DNA of 64,000 bases from Pyxicephalus adspersus. Taxonomy: Eukaryota > Chordata > Amphibia > Anura > Pyxicephalidae. Within the stretch, counting starts at the first letter, position 1. Every line of letters begins with the position of its first letter. This document shows positions 36,601 to 48,869 of the stretch, piece by piece. The position numbers and the translations under genes were made by a program. The DNA is taken from NCBI RefSeq assembly GCF_032062135.1, contig NC_092859.1:126518129-126582128 (forward strand). Direction: 5' to 3'. The notes under the pieces are model-generated. The model was not told where the DNA came from and searched no databases. It was given only the letters and a program-made list of their open reading frames with translations.

Positions 36601-37380
36601 TTTTTTTTCAGTTTTAGCTAGAATAGACATGTAAGCCTGTCTCAAGTATTTTAGGAAATGCTGACAATATTTTATTTACTTTCCCTGTGCCCCTGTACCA
36701 CTATATTCAACTTATAACCAGAATTTCCAGCTGCATTTTAAAGATTCAGTGCAGGTACTTAATATATCAGATGTCATTTTCCCTGAATGTTTTAATGATG
36801 GATATCTAACTTGTATAAGGCTGTTTAGGAGTTAATATTCTGGTGAATTTCAACCACTGTCTTTGTAGCAGCAATAAAACCCCCAGCCCCCAACAGTAAC
36901 AAACCCTGGCCCTGATCTCTCCTATGCAAAACAAAGCAGCTCACTTTGATTAATGTCTGTCTGAAGCAGAATGGGAGAACTGAAAACATTGTGTGTTTAG
37001 GTAAATTATGTAATCACGCTATCCAGTCACATGCTCTGTTTTATATTACAAAAACAATTTGAGTGCCATTGTTGCTATTATTAGATAACTCCATTAGTAT
37101 ATGGCAGCTTCTCCTGGGCAAATGATCTTTGTCACTTGTTGATTACTTTATAAATAACAGGTCACCTAATGGGAATAACTGTATAGGATTTCTGTATTAC
37201 AAAATACTATAATAATAATATAAAATTTACTAACTGTACAAGTAACAATAAAATGAAGGGTACCTATGAAAAGTTGCCTGCTAATACTAAAATTAACAGC
37301 CAGATCCTTCTGGTGAGAGTTCTTCAATTTCAAAAACTAATTCAGCTAAAGCAACCCATAGATACGATGTAGCCTAGATT
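33691..37380. other. Repeat-poor non-coding sequence
   Basis: The longest stretch in the window without a recognisable mobile element. Base composition is A/T-rich with no long frame. It could hold conserved regulatory sequence, but nothing in the sequence alone shows that. Confidence 0.5.
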
Positions 37381-37512
37381 ATTATTAATATTTTTAATAA
37401 ACATGAGTTAAATAGCATTTAAATATTACACAGTGCTGTACATAAATAGGGATTGCCAGAAAGATACAGACAGTGACACAGGAGGAGGAGAGGACCCTGC
37501 CCAGAAGAGGTG
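37381..37512 (-). repeat. L2/CR1-like LINE 3-prime tail, diverged
   Basis: On the minus strand: 'cctctcctcctcctgtgtca', 'tatgtacagcactgtgtaat' and a TTA/AAT tail. 'gattgtaagctc' is lost and 'gcgctatataaat' is diverged. Confidence 0.65.
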
Positions 37513-39380
37513 GGGGAAGATCTCCACCTAATGGTTGCAAGTAGAAAATATGCAATATTCATATGCAATTTTTATATATAAATCTAAAATAGGTTTTTCA
37601 AGGTTGCATGCCAACAATATGAGAAGTCCTTAGCCTTTTTGGTATTAGAACAACATTGTATGTTCTCACCTCTCATATGTTTGCTTGGGATTTGTACTTT
37701 GTAATAGAACTTATGTGTTGTACTCACTGGATCCCTCATTTATTACTATTGTTGACAATTGTATTTTGTCCTGCTTTTGTATTTCCCCCACTGTTTCCAT
37801 AATCCTATATATGTTTTTTAAAACTCTTAAATAAATTATATGGTGTTGGGGGCCATCTGTACCAGTATTAGCCTTTGCCTACCATAATCAGGAAAAATTG
37901 TAATGTCTGTATGAAGCTTCAATTCTTAAAACTGTCTGCAGCACATCTTATCTAGCAAAGCAGAAATAAAAAGCCTAATAATAATTTATTCTCTCATGAT
38001 AAAGTAATTCATGTCAGAAAAAGAGAAGCTCAAATTCACAAAGCTTTAACAAATCAATTAGGATCTTTACTTTAACCATGTGATTGTATTTTTCTAATCT
38101 TATTGGACTGAGATGGATATAACTTTTTTAATAGCGATCCTTATAATGCTTGCTTTTTAAATTACTCCTAATGCATGCTTTTTTATAGGTTTAATATGAA
38201 TTCCTAATATGTGATTCATATTGTAATATTTCAAGATTTATCTATATCTATAATATATAAAGTCGCAGTAAGGAAATAGGAATTTGAAGCTGTTGCCCTT
38301 ATACAGTTGAATATTGGCCCTAAGCTATGGTTGGATAAACTAAACTTAGGCATTTCTTTATGGATGCATTGTGACAAGCTGAAGGACTGCAGGCATTGTC
38401 TTGCTGTTTCTATATATATTGTAAAGGACTACTTCATCAAGACATCAAAGAGTAGGAGATCTGATACTGATTGTTGCTCCTAGCAAAAAGAGTGTTTATC
38501 ACTGAAGTGCTAATTCCATATGCACCTCTTCTTTTTGTTCTTTTTTTTTCTTTCTTTTCTAATAATGGCAGCATTTGCAAAAGCACTTTTCTCCCATAGG
38601 ACTCAAGGTGGTGGTATATTTTCTAGAGTGATCCACAAACTCCAAGTGTGCAGCGTTTCCTGGTAAGGATCCAAATCCAGAACTCCAGCACTATAAAGCA
38701 GGAGACCTAACCATTTCCTTTCCTTCCCTCTGTTCTTTTTAACTTTCCTTCTTTTTTCTCTCACTTTGGCCTCATCTTGATGAGTGTTATGTTTTTACCT
38801 ATTGTTCAACATACTAACAATCCTCTATGTTCAACACAGTTACCCATACCATAATTCTGTGCATTTTTGCTGTTATTGTTTTGAGGTCAAAACCATAAAA
38901 AATGTTTTAAAATGCACAAAAACACAAAGGTACATAAATGCACATAAGCAAATTAAAACCTGCATGAAATGGAGCAAAAAACTTTTGTTTCTTTAACATT
39001 TCTAGCAAACCACTCATAATGTAGGCTGGGCATTTGTTGTTTGTTTGCTGTTTCTTCCAACGCCCAATCTCAACCCCCTCACTGCACCTTTCGGTTTAAT
39101 AAAATGTATCTAAAGCCAAACCTTTTCAAACCTTTTTTCCCTTTTATTTTTTGTTCTGTCCATTGTTGAAACCCTGCGTTTAATTTGCATTCATTTTGTT
39201 GTGATGATGCATACAGAAATGGATGGATGGCTATTTTGTGCCCCATGAGGACCCAGAAATGTTTGACAATGCCCCAGTGAAGTGAATATGGAGTTTATAA
39301 ACATGTGTGGACTTTATGTTCGTTTTGGGGGTATCTATGGGTGTTTTCTCTTATACAGTTACAGTTTTCTCTTATTATAG
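37513..39380. other. Mostly unassigned; possible SINE-head trace
   Basis: At 38660-38715 the minus strand reads 'ggttaggtctcctgctttat' and 'gtgctggagttctggatttg', which resembles the tRNA-like head of the repeat at 60865. The rest is A/T-rich without recognisable features. Confidence 0.35.
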
Positions 39381-39800
39381 TTACATACAAGATAGGGACT
39401 ATAGGTTTGTTCTTAAGTTAAATTTGTATGTAAGTCGGAACAGGTACATTATTTTAATAAATGCAATTAGGACAGATGTTTGTCTGGGCAGTGTGGTGTC
39501 AGTTACTGTATAAAATCCTCACTGTGAGTTAATCACAAACAAAGCAAAAAAAAACAAAACTTAATGGAGTTTAGACATTCATTAATGTCTGGAGCAAGCT
39601 GTGCTTTGATATGCAAAAAGAAACAACTGCAGATTTTGTCTTGGTCATTAAAGAGTTACAACCAAAAGATTTTTTCTGCAAGTCATGCGAACTTCCCCCC
39701 TCCCTCCATCAAGCTTCTGTTCTACACATTGAGCAGGGAAGCCACGTTGGTATCAAGGAGTTGTCCATATGTTTGATGTCCTTAACTCGGGGACTACCTG
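39381..39800 (-). mobile_element. TA-flanked ~0.45-kb element, copy 2
   Basis: Same orientation and internal order as the copy at 23081, ending 'ggggactacctg'. The left end has lost its terminal ~15 bp. The frames at 39307-39865 are translations of this repeat. Confidence 0.78.
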
Positions 39801-41473
39801 CATCTTTTCTCTTCCACAAGGCTAGGTTCTTCTTCATGCTTCATACAAATGCTGTATGTTTTTAGGATTTTGAAAAAACTTCCATAAAAATGGCCTTAAA
39901 GTAGGTTCATATGATTGTCTGTGCCACCACAGGCTCTCTATTTTTCCTGGAGAATACTAACACCAAGTAGGAAGGAGATGTGAAATCCAACATTTTCAGA
40001 TGTCACCAGGTTGGTTATGATGTGTCGATTTTCCAGTAGGGACACTTTGGAGGGTCACTTTGGAGAGAATAGATTTTCTTGTTTTGAATGGATTTTCTCT
40101 TCTTTCTGTTGTGTCTACAAGACATTAATTAAATATTATACATTTGTTTAGGGCAGGATTGGTACTTCATAAATAACAGATAATACCAAAGAAGAAATCT
40201 TTCCAATAAACCAGAGGGGCAAAATTAAATACATAAATAAACAAATAACAGAGATTTTAAACCTTGGGTATTCTATTCAAAACTAAAATAAAAAAGTGCC
40301 GGCTTCATGTATGGCATTTACTATGCACTTCATCAGATTCAATAAAACCTATTCTTTTTAAAGTAAATCTATTTAAAAGACTCTCTGGCCATCGCACACA
40401 GTAGTGCTGTCAAAGTGAATTAACCATACATGGTGAGTAGTATATTACTTGAGGATAGTGGTATCTTAGCAGGTCATATAAAGGGCAACAATATGTGTTT
40501 TCAGTGAGCAGGTTTTGAGCTATGACTGCTTACATTATTTTTTTTCTACATTTGTACATTGTTGTTGTATGTTATTACTTTTTTTAAATAGAGAAATACA
40601 TATTAGTAAATAGAGAAAACTCTGCATACAGTTACTTTAAACCTCTTTGCTGTGGGTTCGCTCCTACTATAGGTTTGGGGTAAGTTTTGTATTAAACTGT
40701 TACCATTCCCATTGCTCTGTGCTGTGTTAGGCAACCCAAAGCAGCACTTCCCATCAAAAGAAGTGCATATTGTATTTTTAAAATGCACTGCAACCCCCAA
40801 GCCCTTTTGTAATTACTAAATTGATTCTGTTTAATATATCCTCTGTATTGGGATTTCTTAAAATTGTTGTAAATATGTTCCCCCAAAACATAAACAGGTA
40901 ATAACAAAAATATGCAGTGCACTGCAACACAGGGCCACATGTACATTGGTAAAATGCATATTTGCTTGGAAATGCTTTCAATAATCCAACAAACTAGTGG
41001 TAATAAGCCCATTAAAAAATTCACAATATAACTCATTTAAAAGGAATAAAGAAATGAGGGTTCCTCGCCTCCAGGTAAGTATAATCTATTGCCACCCCTT
41101 AAAGACATATACAATTAAAAAAAGGATTTGGTACTTGTATACAGAATTGAGTTACCAGACCAAGCAAGGGGGTTCAGTGGCAGTTGTATGAAAGTAAACA
41201 ATATTCTTAATCACAACAAATTACCAATATGCTAAAAGATAGACTTGCTTGTAGGTTACAGGCTAACAATTAGATATCAGCTCAAATTTTCGTAGAAAAT
41301 TTTTTTTCATCTTTTAGCATATATTTCATTTAACACACCAAATACAACTACAGTTTTTGGCTATTGATACAATTTGACCTACATTTACACAAATCAATTT
41401 ATGTAAAAATAACTATATACATATATATTTCTCTTGTTATGTATACAGCTATTTAATATATCAATCTTCTCCC
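39801..41473. other. Unassigned non-coding sequence
   Basis: The minus-strand frame of 114 codons at 40692-41036 overlaps two other open frames and has no known domain. I treat it as chance. Confidence 0.5.
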
Positions 41474-41497
41474 CTGAAGAAGCTGAATAGGCGAAAC
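41474..41497 (+). other. CTGAAGA...GCGAAACGC motif
   Basis: CTGAAGA (41474-41480), agctgaatag, then gcGAAACgc (GAAAC at 41493-41497). It combines the conserved hammerhead-type CUGANGA and GAAA boxes at short spacing with a possible GC/GC closing stem. A related GCGAAACGCGTC word occurs at 54536 and 63738. The function is unproven. Confidence 0.3.
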
Positions 41498-41684
41498 GCA
41501 CTGGGACCCAGATTGCTGCGTCATCAGCCTGTATGATCATGTTGGGAATTTTGAACTCATGATAAATAGACTTTGTAATTTCTCGTGATTAAATAAATAG
41601 TTTAGTTTCAATTCTTTATACGAGTACCAACACATTTCCTTTTCTAATTTATAAAATAAAGCAAACACATTACAGGTAAGTGTA

Positions 41685-42142
41685 CAGGTAGTCCCTGAGT
41701 TAGACATCCGACATACAGGCGACTCCTAGATATGAACTGGGCTTCCCTACTCACTCTTGTGCAGGACAGAGGCTTGATGGGGCTATGCACAAGTGAGGTT
41801 GTGGGTGATCTTAAGGACTGGGCTCTTCTGAAACCTTTTGTAACTCTTTAATGACCAAAACAAACTCTGCAGGTGTTTCTTTCTGCAAGTCAAAGCACAG
41901 CTTGCTCTGGAAGTTATTGAATGTCTAGGTTTCATAAAGTTTTTATTTTGTTTTGCTTTGTGATTAGCTCACAGTGAGAATTTTATACAGTAACTGACAC
42001 CACACTGCTTAATAATATGTTGGGACAAACATCTGTCCTAATTGCATTTATTAAAATAATGTCCCTGTTCTGACTTAAATACAAATTCAACTTAAGAACA
42101 AACCTACAGTCCCTATCTCATATGTAACCCGGGTACTACCTG
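41685..42142 (+). mobile_element. TA-flanked ~0.45-kb element, copy 3 (complete)
   Basis: 458 bp with both ends present: CAGGTAGTCCCTGAGTTA on the left and, reversed, CAGGTAGTACCCGGGTTA on the right, flanked by TA on both sides. TA duplication and the CAGGTAGTCC-type end suggest the Tc1/mariner/pogo superfamily. No transposase frame, so it is non-autonomous. Confidence 0.82.
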
Positions 42143-45068
42143 TATATTGGTATTGAAAGCTTGCCAAGACAGGGTCCTCCCCCTAGTATCTCATTTCTGC
42201 TGCACTCTCAAATCCAGTTTAAATATTTTATAGTATTTGTATTGCACAATGTAACATTGTAATCATGTTCTGTGGAAATGTAAGTACACCCTTGGCCTAC
42301 AACTGATATTCCTAACTTCTTTTAGAGGTTTTGCACATTAGCCTATTAGTTTCTGACCAAGTAAGTTTTTGACCAATTTTCTGTATACAATTATTCAGCT
42401 GAAAGATGTTTGTGGGTTACCTTGCACTATCTGCCCATTTGAACCCCCACCCCAACATTTAAATCCAAACCAGTTTCTTAAAGTAAATTTCTTTATTCTG
42501 AGCCATTTCTTGGTAGATTTGTGTTTGCCAAATTTTTATTATGTTACAGGATTCATTTTCCTGTAACATAATTTACCTTTGGGACAGGTGGCCTTACATT
42601 CTCATGGAGCAAATTTTGATATGATGAAGAATTCATAGTTGGCTTGATGACTGCAAGCTGCCAAATCTCTGAAGCAGCAAACCAACCTGAAACCATAATA
42701 TTTCCATCCCTGAGCTTTGTAGTTTGCATGAGGTTCCTCGCCTGAAATGCTTCCTTCTGTTTGCTTCAAACATGCCTACTGTTACTATGATCAAACAAAT
42801 CCATGTTCTTCATTAGTCCACAGCATATTGTTTCACAAGAAATGGTCTCTGTCAATAATCACAGGAAAACCGTACTCTTGTTCCTATGTTACATTTGGAC
42901 AGGAAATGCTTTTCCCCAGAACTTCTTCAATGCAGGTTGAATTGGGAGCAATCTCTTTCTGATTGTAGATGCAAACACTTTGTGCTCTATTTATGAATCG
43001 GAATCTGATTCCCTGTTCTTTTTTAATAGAGCCCTTTGACACAAACTGTTGTAGGATTGTGCAATATAATTGTAGGGTGGAAATGTGATCTTCATAATGG
43101 TGCCTGACAAGGACTGTGGAGGTTCTGATTCATTGATCAGCTCACGGTTAAGTGAAGTATTACTATTGTTACTATTATCATCAATCGCTTTATCTTTGGT
43201 ATTACTAAAGAAATCCAAATATTTGTTTGCTTTTTCTCACTCATTATGGGTTTATATTGAATTAAGACAAGAAATTATAGTTATCAAATAGTCAATCTAT
43301 TTGATGCAAAGAAAATGAAAGTTAAAGAAAATACACAGTTAAGGTCATACTTGCCTAAAAGAGCATCTGAGAAATAAACAAAATTAAACATTTGGATGAG
43401 AATCGGTATTCACGGAGAGGGGTGACTGTTGTAATAGTCAAAAAAATACTGACGCGTACGGCTCGGCAACGGTTGCCTCACACAACTTAAAACTGATGTC
43501 ACGCTGCGTCCCCTTGTTTTTTCGTCTCTAGTACAGTTTGTGAACTTAGTGCAATATAAAGGTGAAAATTGTCATTCAGAATATAGGAATTTACTAGAAA
43601 ATTATTTTGTTTTCCACAGACCACTGGTTGGTGATCACTGGCCTTAGAGACTTCCATTGGTACCATATTTTCTGAAGTCCTTTGCACAGGTATCAGAATT
43701 TGGAATTCACTCATTGCTATTTTTTTTGTTTTTTTTAAACCTCAGATACTTTTCACTGTAACTACTTTCTCTGATAGTGTTGTCAAAAGCCTCTAAAGTT
43801 CTAGTATTATATTAGCCTTACCAATAGCCATCTTTGTCCTATGGGAAATGTGTTGCTGATTGACATGTAATTCTTCAGGTGGCACCCAACTTCTAGATTG
43901 TCCACGTGAAACACCATGTTAATATCAACCAAAAAGTATACAATTATACCAAAACTTTTGTTTGTAGAGTAAATTATTATATCCTTTTTTGAATTGCTGC
44001 CAAAAGAAAAAGCGCAGACATGTTTGTATATCAGGAGAAATGCTAAAGGCAGTGTTTTGTTTCTCTTTATGTCCATTTTTTCAACCAAGTTGAAGTGTTT
44101 CATTGTGTTCATATGCTTAGTCTTTGTACTTCAGCAGAGTCTTATACACCTGCTCCCCAGAAGCCTTCTCACAGTGCTGCATTATATTTACAAGCTTAAG
44201 TACAACACTACACATGCCCTTTGTGTGTACACCTGGCAAGCTAACTTAAGTTTTCCTATTTTAATTATACTGGAGGAATTGAGTCTGCCTATAATAAAAC
44301 TGCACCCATGGAAAAAAAGTAGCTGTTACTACTTTAAAAATCAAAACTGGATATAGCATAATATTTCCTTAGTCTAGGCCATTGTTTAGTCTTGGCTGAA
44401 TTTTTAAACCCAGTGGGTATATGTGCATTCATTCCCAACATAACAAATGCTAAGCTTGACTTTTCAGCTGAGCTACTATAGTCACTAATCAATAATTACT
44501 TAATATATTTCTACAGAAGATCTACTAGATACAACATTTTGTCTGTGCTGAGCACTCTGCGGAAATACACAGAATATTACTTGGGGAGGTTTAAAAGCTG
44601 AAGCCTGGGAAAGGAGGAGTTAATGTAAAACTTTCCATATGAAAACTTTGAGGCATCTACAGCTGTCCTTATTTTAGTAGTTTCATTGCTGATTTTCCTA
44701 CCTTCTAACTTTAATTAATTTCATTCCAAGTCTGCAGATCAAGTAAGCCAGAGTAATATCAGAGGTCCTTCTATGCATATTTGATATTGGTTAGTGACTA
44801 ATATTAATAGTTTAGCATTATATCTATAGAAGAGATGGGTTTGGGTGTTCTCTCCATAACCCTGTAGGTTACGAATTACCATCTCACTAATATTGACACA
44901 CCTTTGTTATTGAGACTCTGAGAGACATCAAAATCTGAAACATAATTTTCTGGAGTCAACAGACCAGTTTTTATTTTTTTTTCCAAGCAGGAACAACCAC
45001 ATTACTTTTCTATAGAGTAGAGCAAAGCATGGTGCAGCTAACTCATCTTTTCCCTTCCCCTCTCAATT
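42143..45068. other. Unassigned non-coding sequence
   Basis: Mostly unique A/T-rich sequence. Frames at 42991-44356 come in opposed pairs with no family resemblance. Confidence 0.5.
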
Positions 45069-45292
45069 GGCCTGATTTATTAAAGCCCTCCAGGGCTGAA
45101 GAGGATATCTTTCATTGGTAAACCTGGGAAATCCAGCAAACCTGGAATAGATTTTCTAAAGGTATTTGCTATTTTTTAGCAAATTTTTTCAGTACTGGAC
45201 TGGACCCATTTCAGTTTTTTTGGATCACCCAGGTTCACTGATGATGATGATGTGTATTGAAGAGCTTTAATAAATCAGGCCCAATAAATCAG
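45069..45292. mobile_element. Foldback element, GATTTATTAAAG family, copy 5
   Basis: Left end GGCCTGATTTATTAAAGC, right end (reversed) GGGCCTGATTTATTAAAGC. The inner arms are more diverged than in copy 4, and a small GATGAT expansion sits at about 45240-45252. Confidence 0.8.
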
Positions 45293-45699
45293 TACGGTGT
45301 GTGTACAGCACTTGTTCATTCTCCTGACATTGGAAATAATCACGAAAGACTATCTGACATCTATATAGAACATTCTGTTTTGGTGACTGTGCTCTCCTTC
45401 TTATTCTTGTTCACCTTTTCCACCTTGGTATTCTTTTGAAAATTCTTGGTTTTGCTACTTATCACTTGTTACAATTTTCAGTCCTGTGTTGGCAGACACA
45501 AATCTTTATAATGCATACTATAGCAAGTCTATTTGGATTACTGTAGAATAACCCTGTGGTTAGAAGGGGCCCCTTGAATTTGTGGTTTCTTCTGTTTTTT
45601 TATACTACTTCCAGATAATGTTTACGTACGTTCCCACTCATAATGCTACAATGAGGGTCAGTAACTGGTTGAAATAAACCTATAACTAGGACAGGTAAT
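45293..45699. other. Unassigned non-coding sequence
   Basis: Nothing recognised. Confidence 0.6.
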
Positions 45700-46005
45700 A
45701 TTTTTATTATTACACAGTATTTATATAGCATCATCATATTACACAGTGCTGTACAAAGTTGTGTCACTATCTGTCCCTAAAAGGTCCTCACAATCTAATG
45801 TCCCTTCCATGGTCATACAACAAATATACAGTCTAAAGGTAAATTTTGGGTGGAAGCCAATTAACCTAACCGCATGCTTTCGGGGTGTGGGAGGAAACCC
45901 ACGCAGACACAGGGAAAACCTGCGAACCCTATGCAAATAGTGTCCTGGCTGAGATTTGAACCTGGGACCAAGTTCTGCAAAGGTCAGAGCCACCATGCTG
46001 AGGTA
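45700..46005 (-). repeat. SINE/L2-like composite repeat
   Basis: On the minus strand, in order: a tRNA-like head with B-box-like 'aggttcaaatctc'; 'gtgtctgcgtgggtttcctc'; 'catgcggttaggttaattgg'; 'gacattagattgtgagg'; and the tail 'tacagcactgtgtaat' with 'ctatataaatactgtgtaat'. Same order as at 13021 and 60865. Short frames over it are repeat translations. Confidence 0.65.
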
Positions 46006-46611
46006 GTGATCTTGGCTCTCTTGTCTCTACTCTCATCTTTTTTTTTATATTAGTATTAATAGAAATACACCTAAAAAATATATCAATTAGTTTTATTTAA
46101 TATTTGTGGTTTGCTTTGTGTTTTCTTCATTTTACATTACAGTTCTGTGACTGCAGATTTTATAAGAAAGACTCAGCAGTTTGGGTGCTATATAACATAA
46201 GCACATGGTACATTAGTCATTGTGACTGACTGGTATCCATGGAGATTACTGTGTGATAGTGCCAGACAGAAGCCAACAAGCCACAACAAATGACAGCAGG
46301 TGATTCAGCAAACTTAGATGAACATGTGAAACTGAAAATATTTTCCTATTTAAGTCTTCTCCTAATGATCACTGTTACTAAAATGTAAACATCTATTAAT
46401 TTTATAATTATTAAAATGTAAAAATAATTAAAATTGTTTAAAAAGCACTTAAGTTGAAAAAACCAATGCTACTAATGTTTTCATACTAGTATATTTAATA
46501 TCTAGGGTGGATTATTTTTTAAAAACTCCTTCTTTAGAAAGAAAAAAAATAATTATTTATTATGATTGTCAGAAAAGAAATGAAGACTGTAAACATTGTT
46601 GTGTCCTTTGC
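46006..46611. other. Unassigned non-coding sequence
   Basis: Very A/T-rich. Nothing recognised. Confidence 0.6.
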
Positions 46612-46649
46612 ACTGGTGGTCAGAACAGAAGTGTTTCTTTACAATACAA

Positions 46650-46765
46650 TATATGGTAGGGACATTAGATTGTGAGCTCCATTAAGGGGCAGCTAGTCTA
46701 TGTACTTTGTAAAGTGCTGCATAATGTTGACGCTATATAAATACTATGTAATATTAATATTAATA
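46650..46765 (+). repeat. L2-like 3-prime tail of the SINE/L2 family
   Basis: 'tatggtagggacattagatt', 'gtgagctcc', 'gtactttgtaaagtgctgc' and 'acgctatataaatactatg' match the tail halves at 13021 and 60865. The tRNA-like head is missing. Confidence 0.7.
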
Positions 46766-46796
46766 CATTGGTGATCAGTGGTAAAGTGCTCCTTTA

Positions 46797-47230
46797 CAAG
46801 TAGTCCCCGGGTTAAGGACATCCGACATACAGACGCCTCCTAGATACAAACAGGGCTTCCCTGCTCATTTGTGTGCAGAAAGGAGGCTTGCAGAAGAAAA
46901 CTTTTGCTAAACACAGCTGAGGTTGTTGGTGATCTTAAGGACTGAGCTCTTTCTGCAGCCTCTTGTAAGTCTTTAATGACCAAGACAAACTCTGCAGTTG
47001 TTTCTTTTTGCATACCAAAGCACAGCTTGCTCCACAAGTTAATGAATGTCTAGGCTCCACGAAGATATATACAGTATTTATACAGTAACTGACACTACAC
47101 TGCCTAATAATATGATGAGACAAACATCTGTCCTAATTGCGATTATTAAAATAAATACCTGTTCCGATACAAATTCAACTTAAGAACAAACCTACAGCCC
47201 CTATCTTGTCTGTAACCCCCGGACTACTTG
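46797..47230 (+). mobile_element. TA-flanked ~0.45-kb element, copy 4
   Basis: 434 bp. Left end CAAGTAGTCCCCGGGTTAAG; the right end, reversed, begins CAAGTAGTCCGGGGGTTAC. TA precedes the left end; the right flank is TG, one change from TA. Interior as in copy 3. Confidence 0.8.
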
Positions 47231-47270
47231 TGCATTGGTGGTTATTGAGGAGGTGCTTCCTTACACTGGT

Positions 47271-48869
47271 TGAGATAGGCTTACATACAATGATAATTAA
47301 AAAAAGGGCCCCCTTTTTATTTATGTTCAAAAAAGGCCTCCATTAATAATAGTTAGTGGGAGAAAAACTATATACAAAATGAAAAAAAATATAAGAGGAA
47401 AGGGAATATGCAAAACAGACCTGAGCTCCTGGTTCTGCAATGTGATTTTGGAACCTGAATTATTTAGCAACTCTCAGGAGATAGGACTATCTGAAAGGCG
47501 TGCACACAGACAATGCACCTCCCTGGGAATGCCACTAAAACTGTAATACTAATATGCAATAGGAACATACAATTCTACCTGTCCTAACATGTTTTCATTA
47601 AAATTTTCATTTGCATTAAAACAATTTTCACAAAACTCAAAAAGTTACACATAACATAATGGAAGAATTACCACCTAAAAATTACCACTTCATGGTTGAG
47701 AAAATATGTGGTTCAGGTTAAAATAAAATAAGCATTAAAGATGGTTCCTGCAAACCATAGTTCAGATTAGTAAGCAGTAAAAGGTTTCAACAGAGTTACA
47801 GAAAACTTGCACAGGCTTGAAGATCTGTACAACTCAGGTCCTCACTTTGCTGTTGACTATGGCAGCTATCGGTGGCTCCATGGATCATTATTAGATTTAA
47901 TTACAAGGAATTCCTGTAGGGCACAATGTACGGAACTGCAGGTATGAACAACAGTGAACCAAAAAATGCAAGTGTATGCAGTTTAATCTACCCAAGTTTC
48001 AAGATGTGTCTTCATGACCTGCCAAAACCCACTGATGTGCACTCTTAAATCTTTGTACGGGCAATCTATTTGTGGCATTTTAATAAATACAGTGTATGGT
48101 ATCAATATATTACCAGTATGGTATATGATTGTCCAAGCACTGTATCCATCACAAAATATTTTAGCACTGGCCATCACAGTGTAAACAGGAAATGTGATTA
48201 TTATCGATAATGTCAATCCAAATCCAAAATTAGATATCAAATGCAACTAGCGGAATGATCATAAATGTCAAAAATAACACAGTCTGTAAATAACTTAGAC
48301 CCAGCAATGTTTAGTTGTCTGCTCCCTTTGCAACGGTTACATTTTTTTTATACTGCCAGTAGAACCGTTGTATTTCCTCTTTCTTTCACAGGCCAAGCAT
48401 TCTAGCAAAAGGGTTTGGGACTTACCATGCAATACCAATGGTCATGATTACAGATGTCAGTTTTTAAATTAATGGTATATTACAAATGATACAAAAAAGG
48501 CACCAGTAATGGCTTAAAAGTGTTAGCTGGAGTTAGGCTTTATTGTTTGCTTGACTTGTAACTGATTCTAAAACTAACTACCTTACATATTTTTATTAAA
48601 CAGGTTTCTTAGTTGATATGTTTTGCAATATCTGCACCAGACTCGAACTGGAGTCATCAATCATTCTTTGTGGTCCAAGCTGCTTAATGTGAAACTCTTT
48701 AAGGGAATGTTTTAGTGTCGGAGGTCAATAGTTCTAAAGTTTATGAAGCATATTGGAACAGGACAGAAATAGTTATGTCAAAAGTAACTTTTTAATGAAA
48801 GGTTGGTAATGGTTAATTTTGCTCTACTTGACAGAATGTTCACAAATGTTTTTATATCCACAAATTTGG
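47271..48869. other. Unassigned non-coding sequence
   Basis: A minus-strand frame of 87 codons at 47983-48246 is moderately hydrophobic, but I recognise no family and no promoter or splice context. Confidence 0.5.

Larger units (their letters stand above)
46612..47270. repeat. Interrupted minisatellite (~35-bp unit)
   Basis: Three diverged copies of a unit like 'cattggtggtca...gtgctcctttac' lie at about 46612-46648, 46766-46796 and 47232-47268. Between units 1 and 2 sits an L2-like tail, and between units 2 and 3 the TA-flanked element. The array therefore predates both insertions, or each insertion carried a unit with it. Confidence 0.5.

Noticed and set aside
40692..41036. 114-codon minus-strand frame with hydrophobic stretches
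   Set aside because: Two other frames overlap it, the composition is that of random A/T-rich DNA, and no family is recognised.
47983..48246. 87-codon minus-strand frame that could be a small membrane protein
   Set aside because: Hydrophobicity alone is weak evidence in A/T-rich DNA, and there is no conserved motif or gene context.
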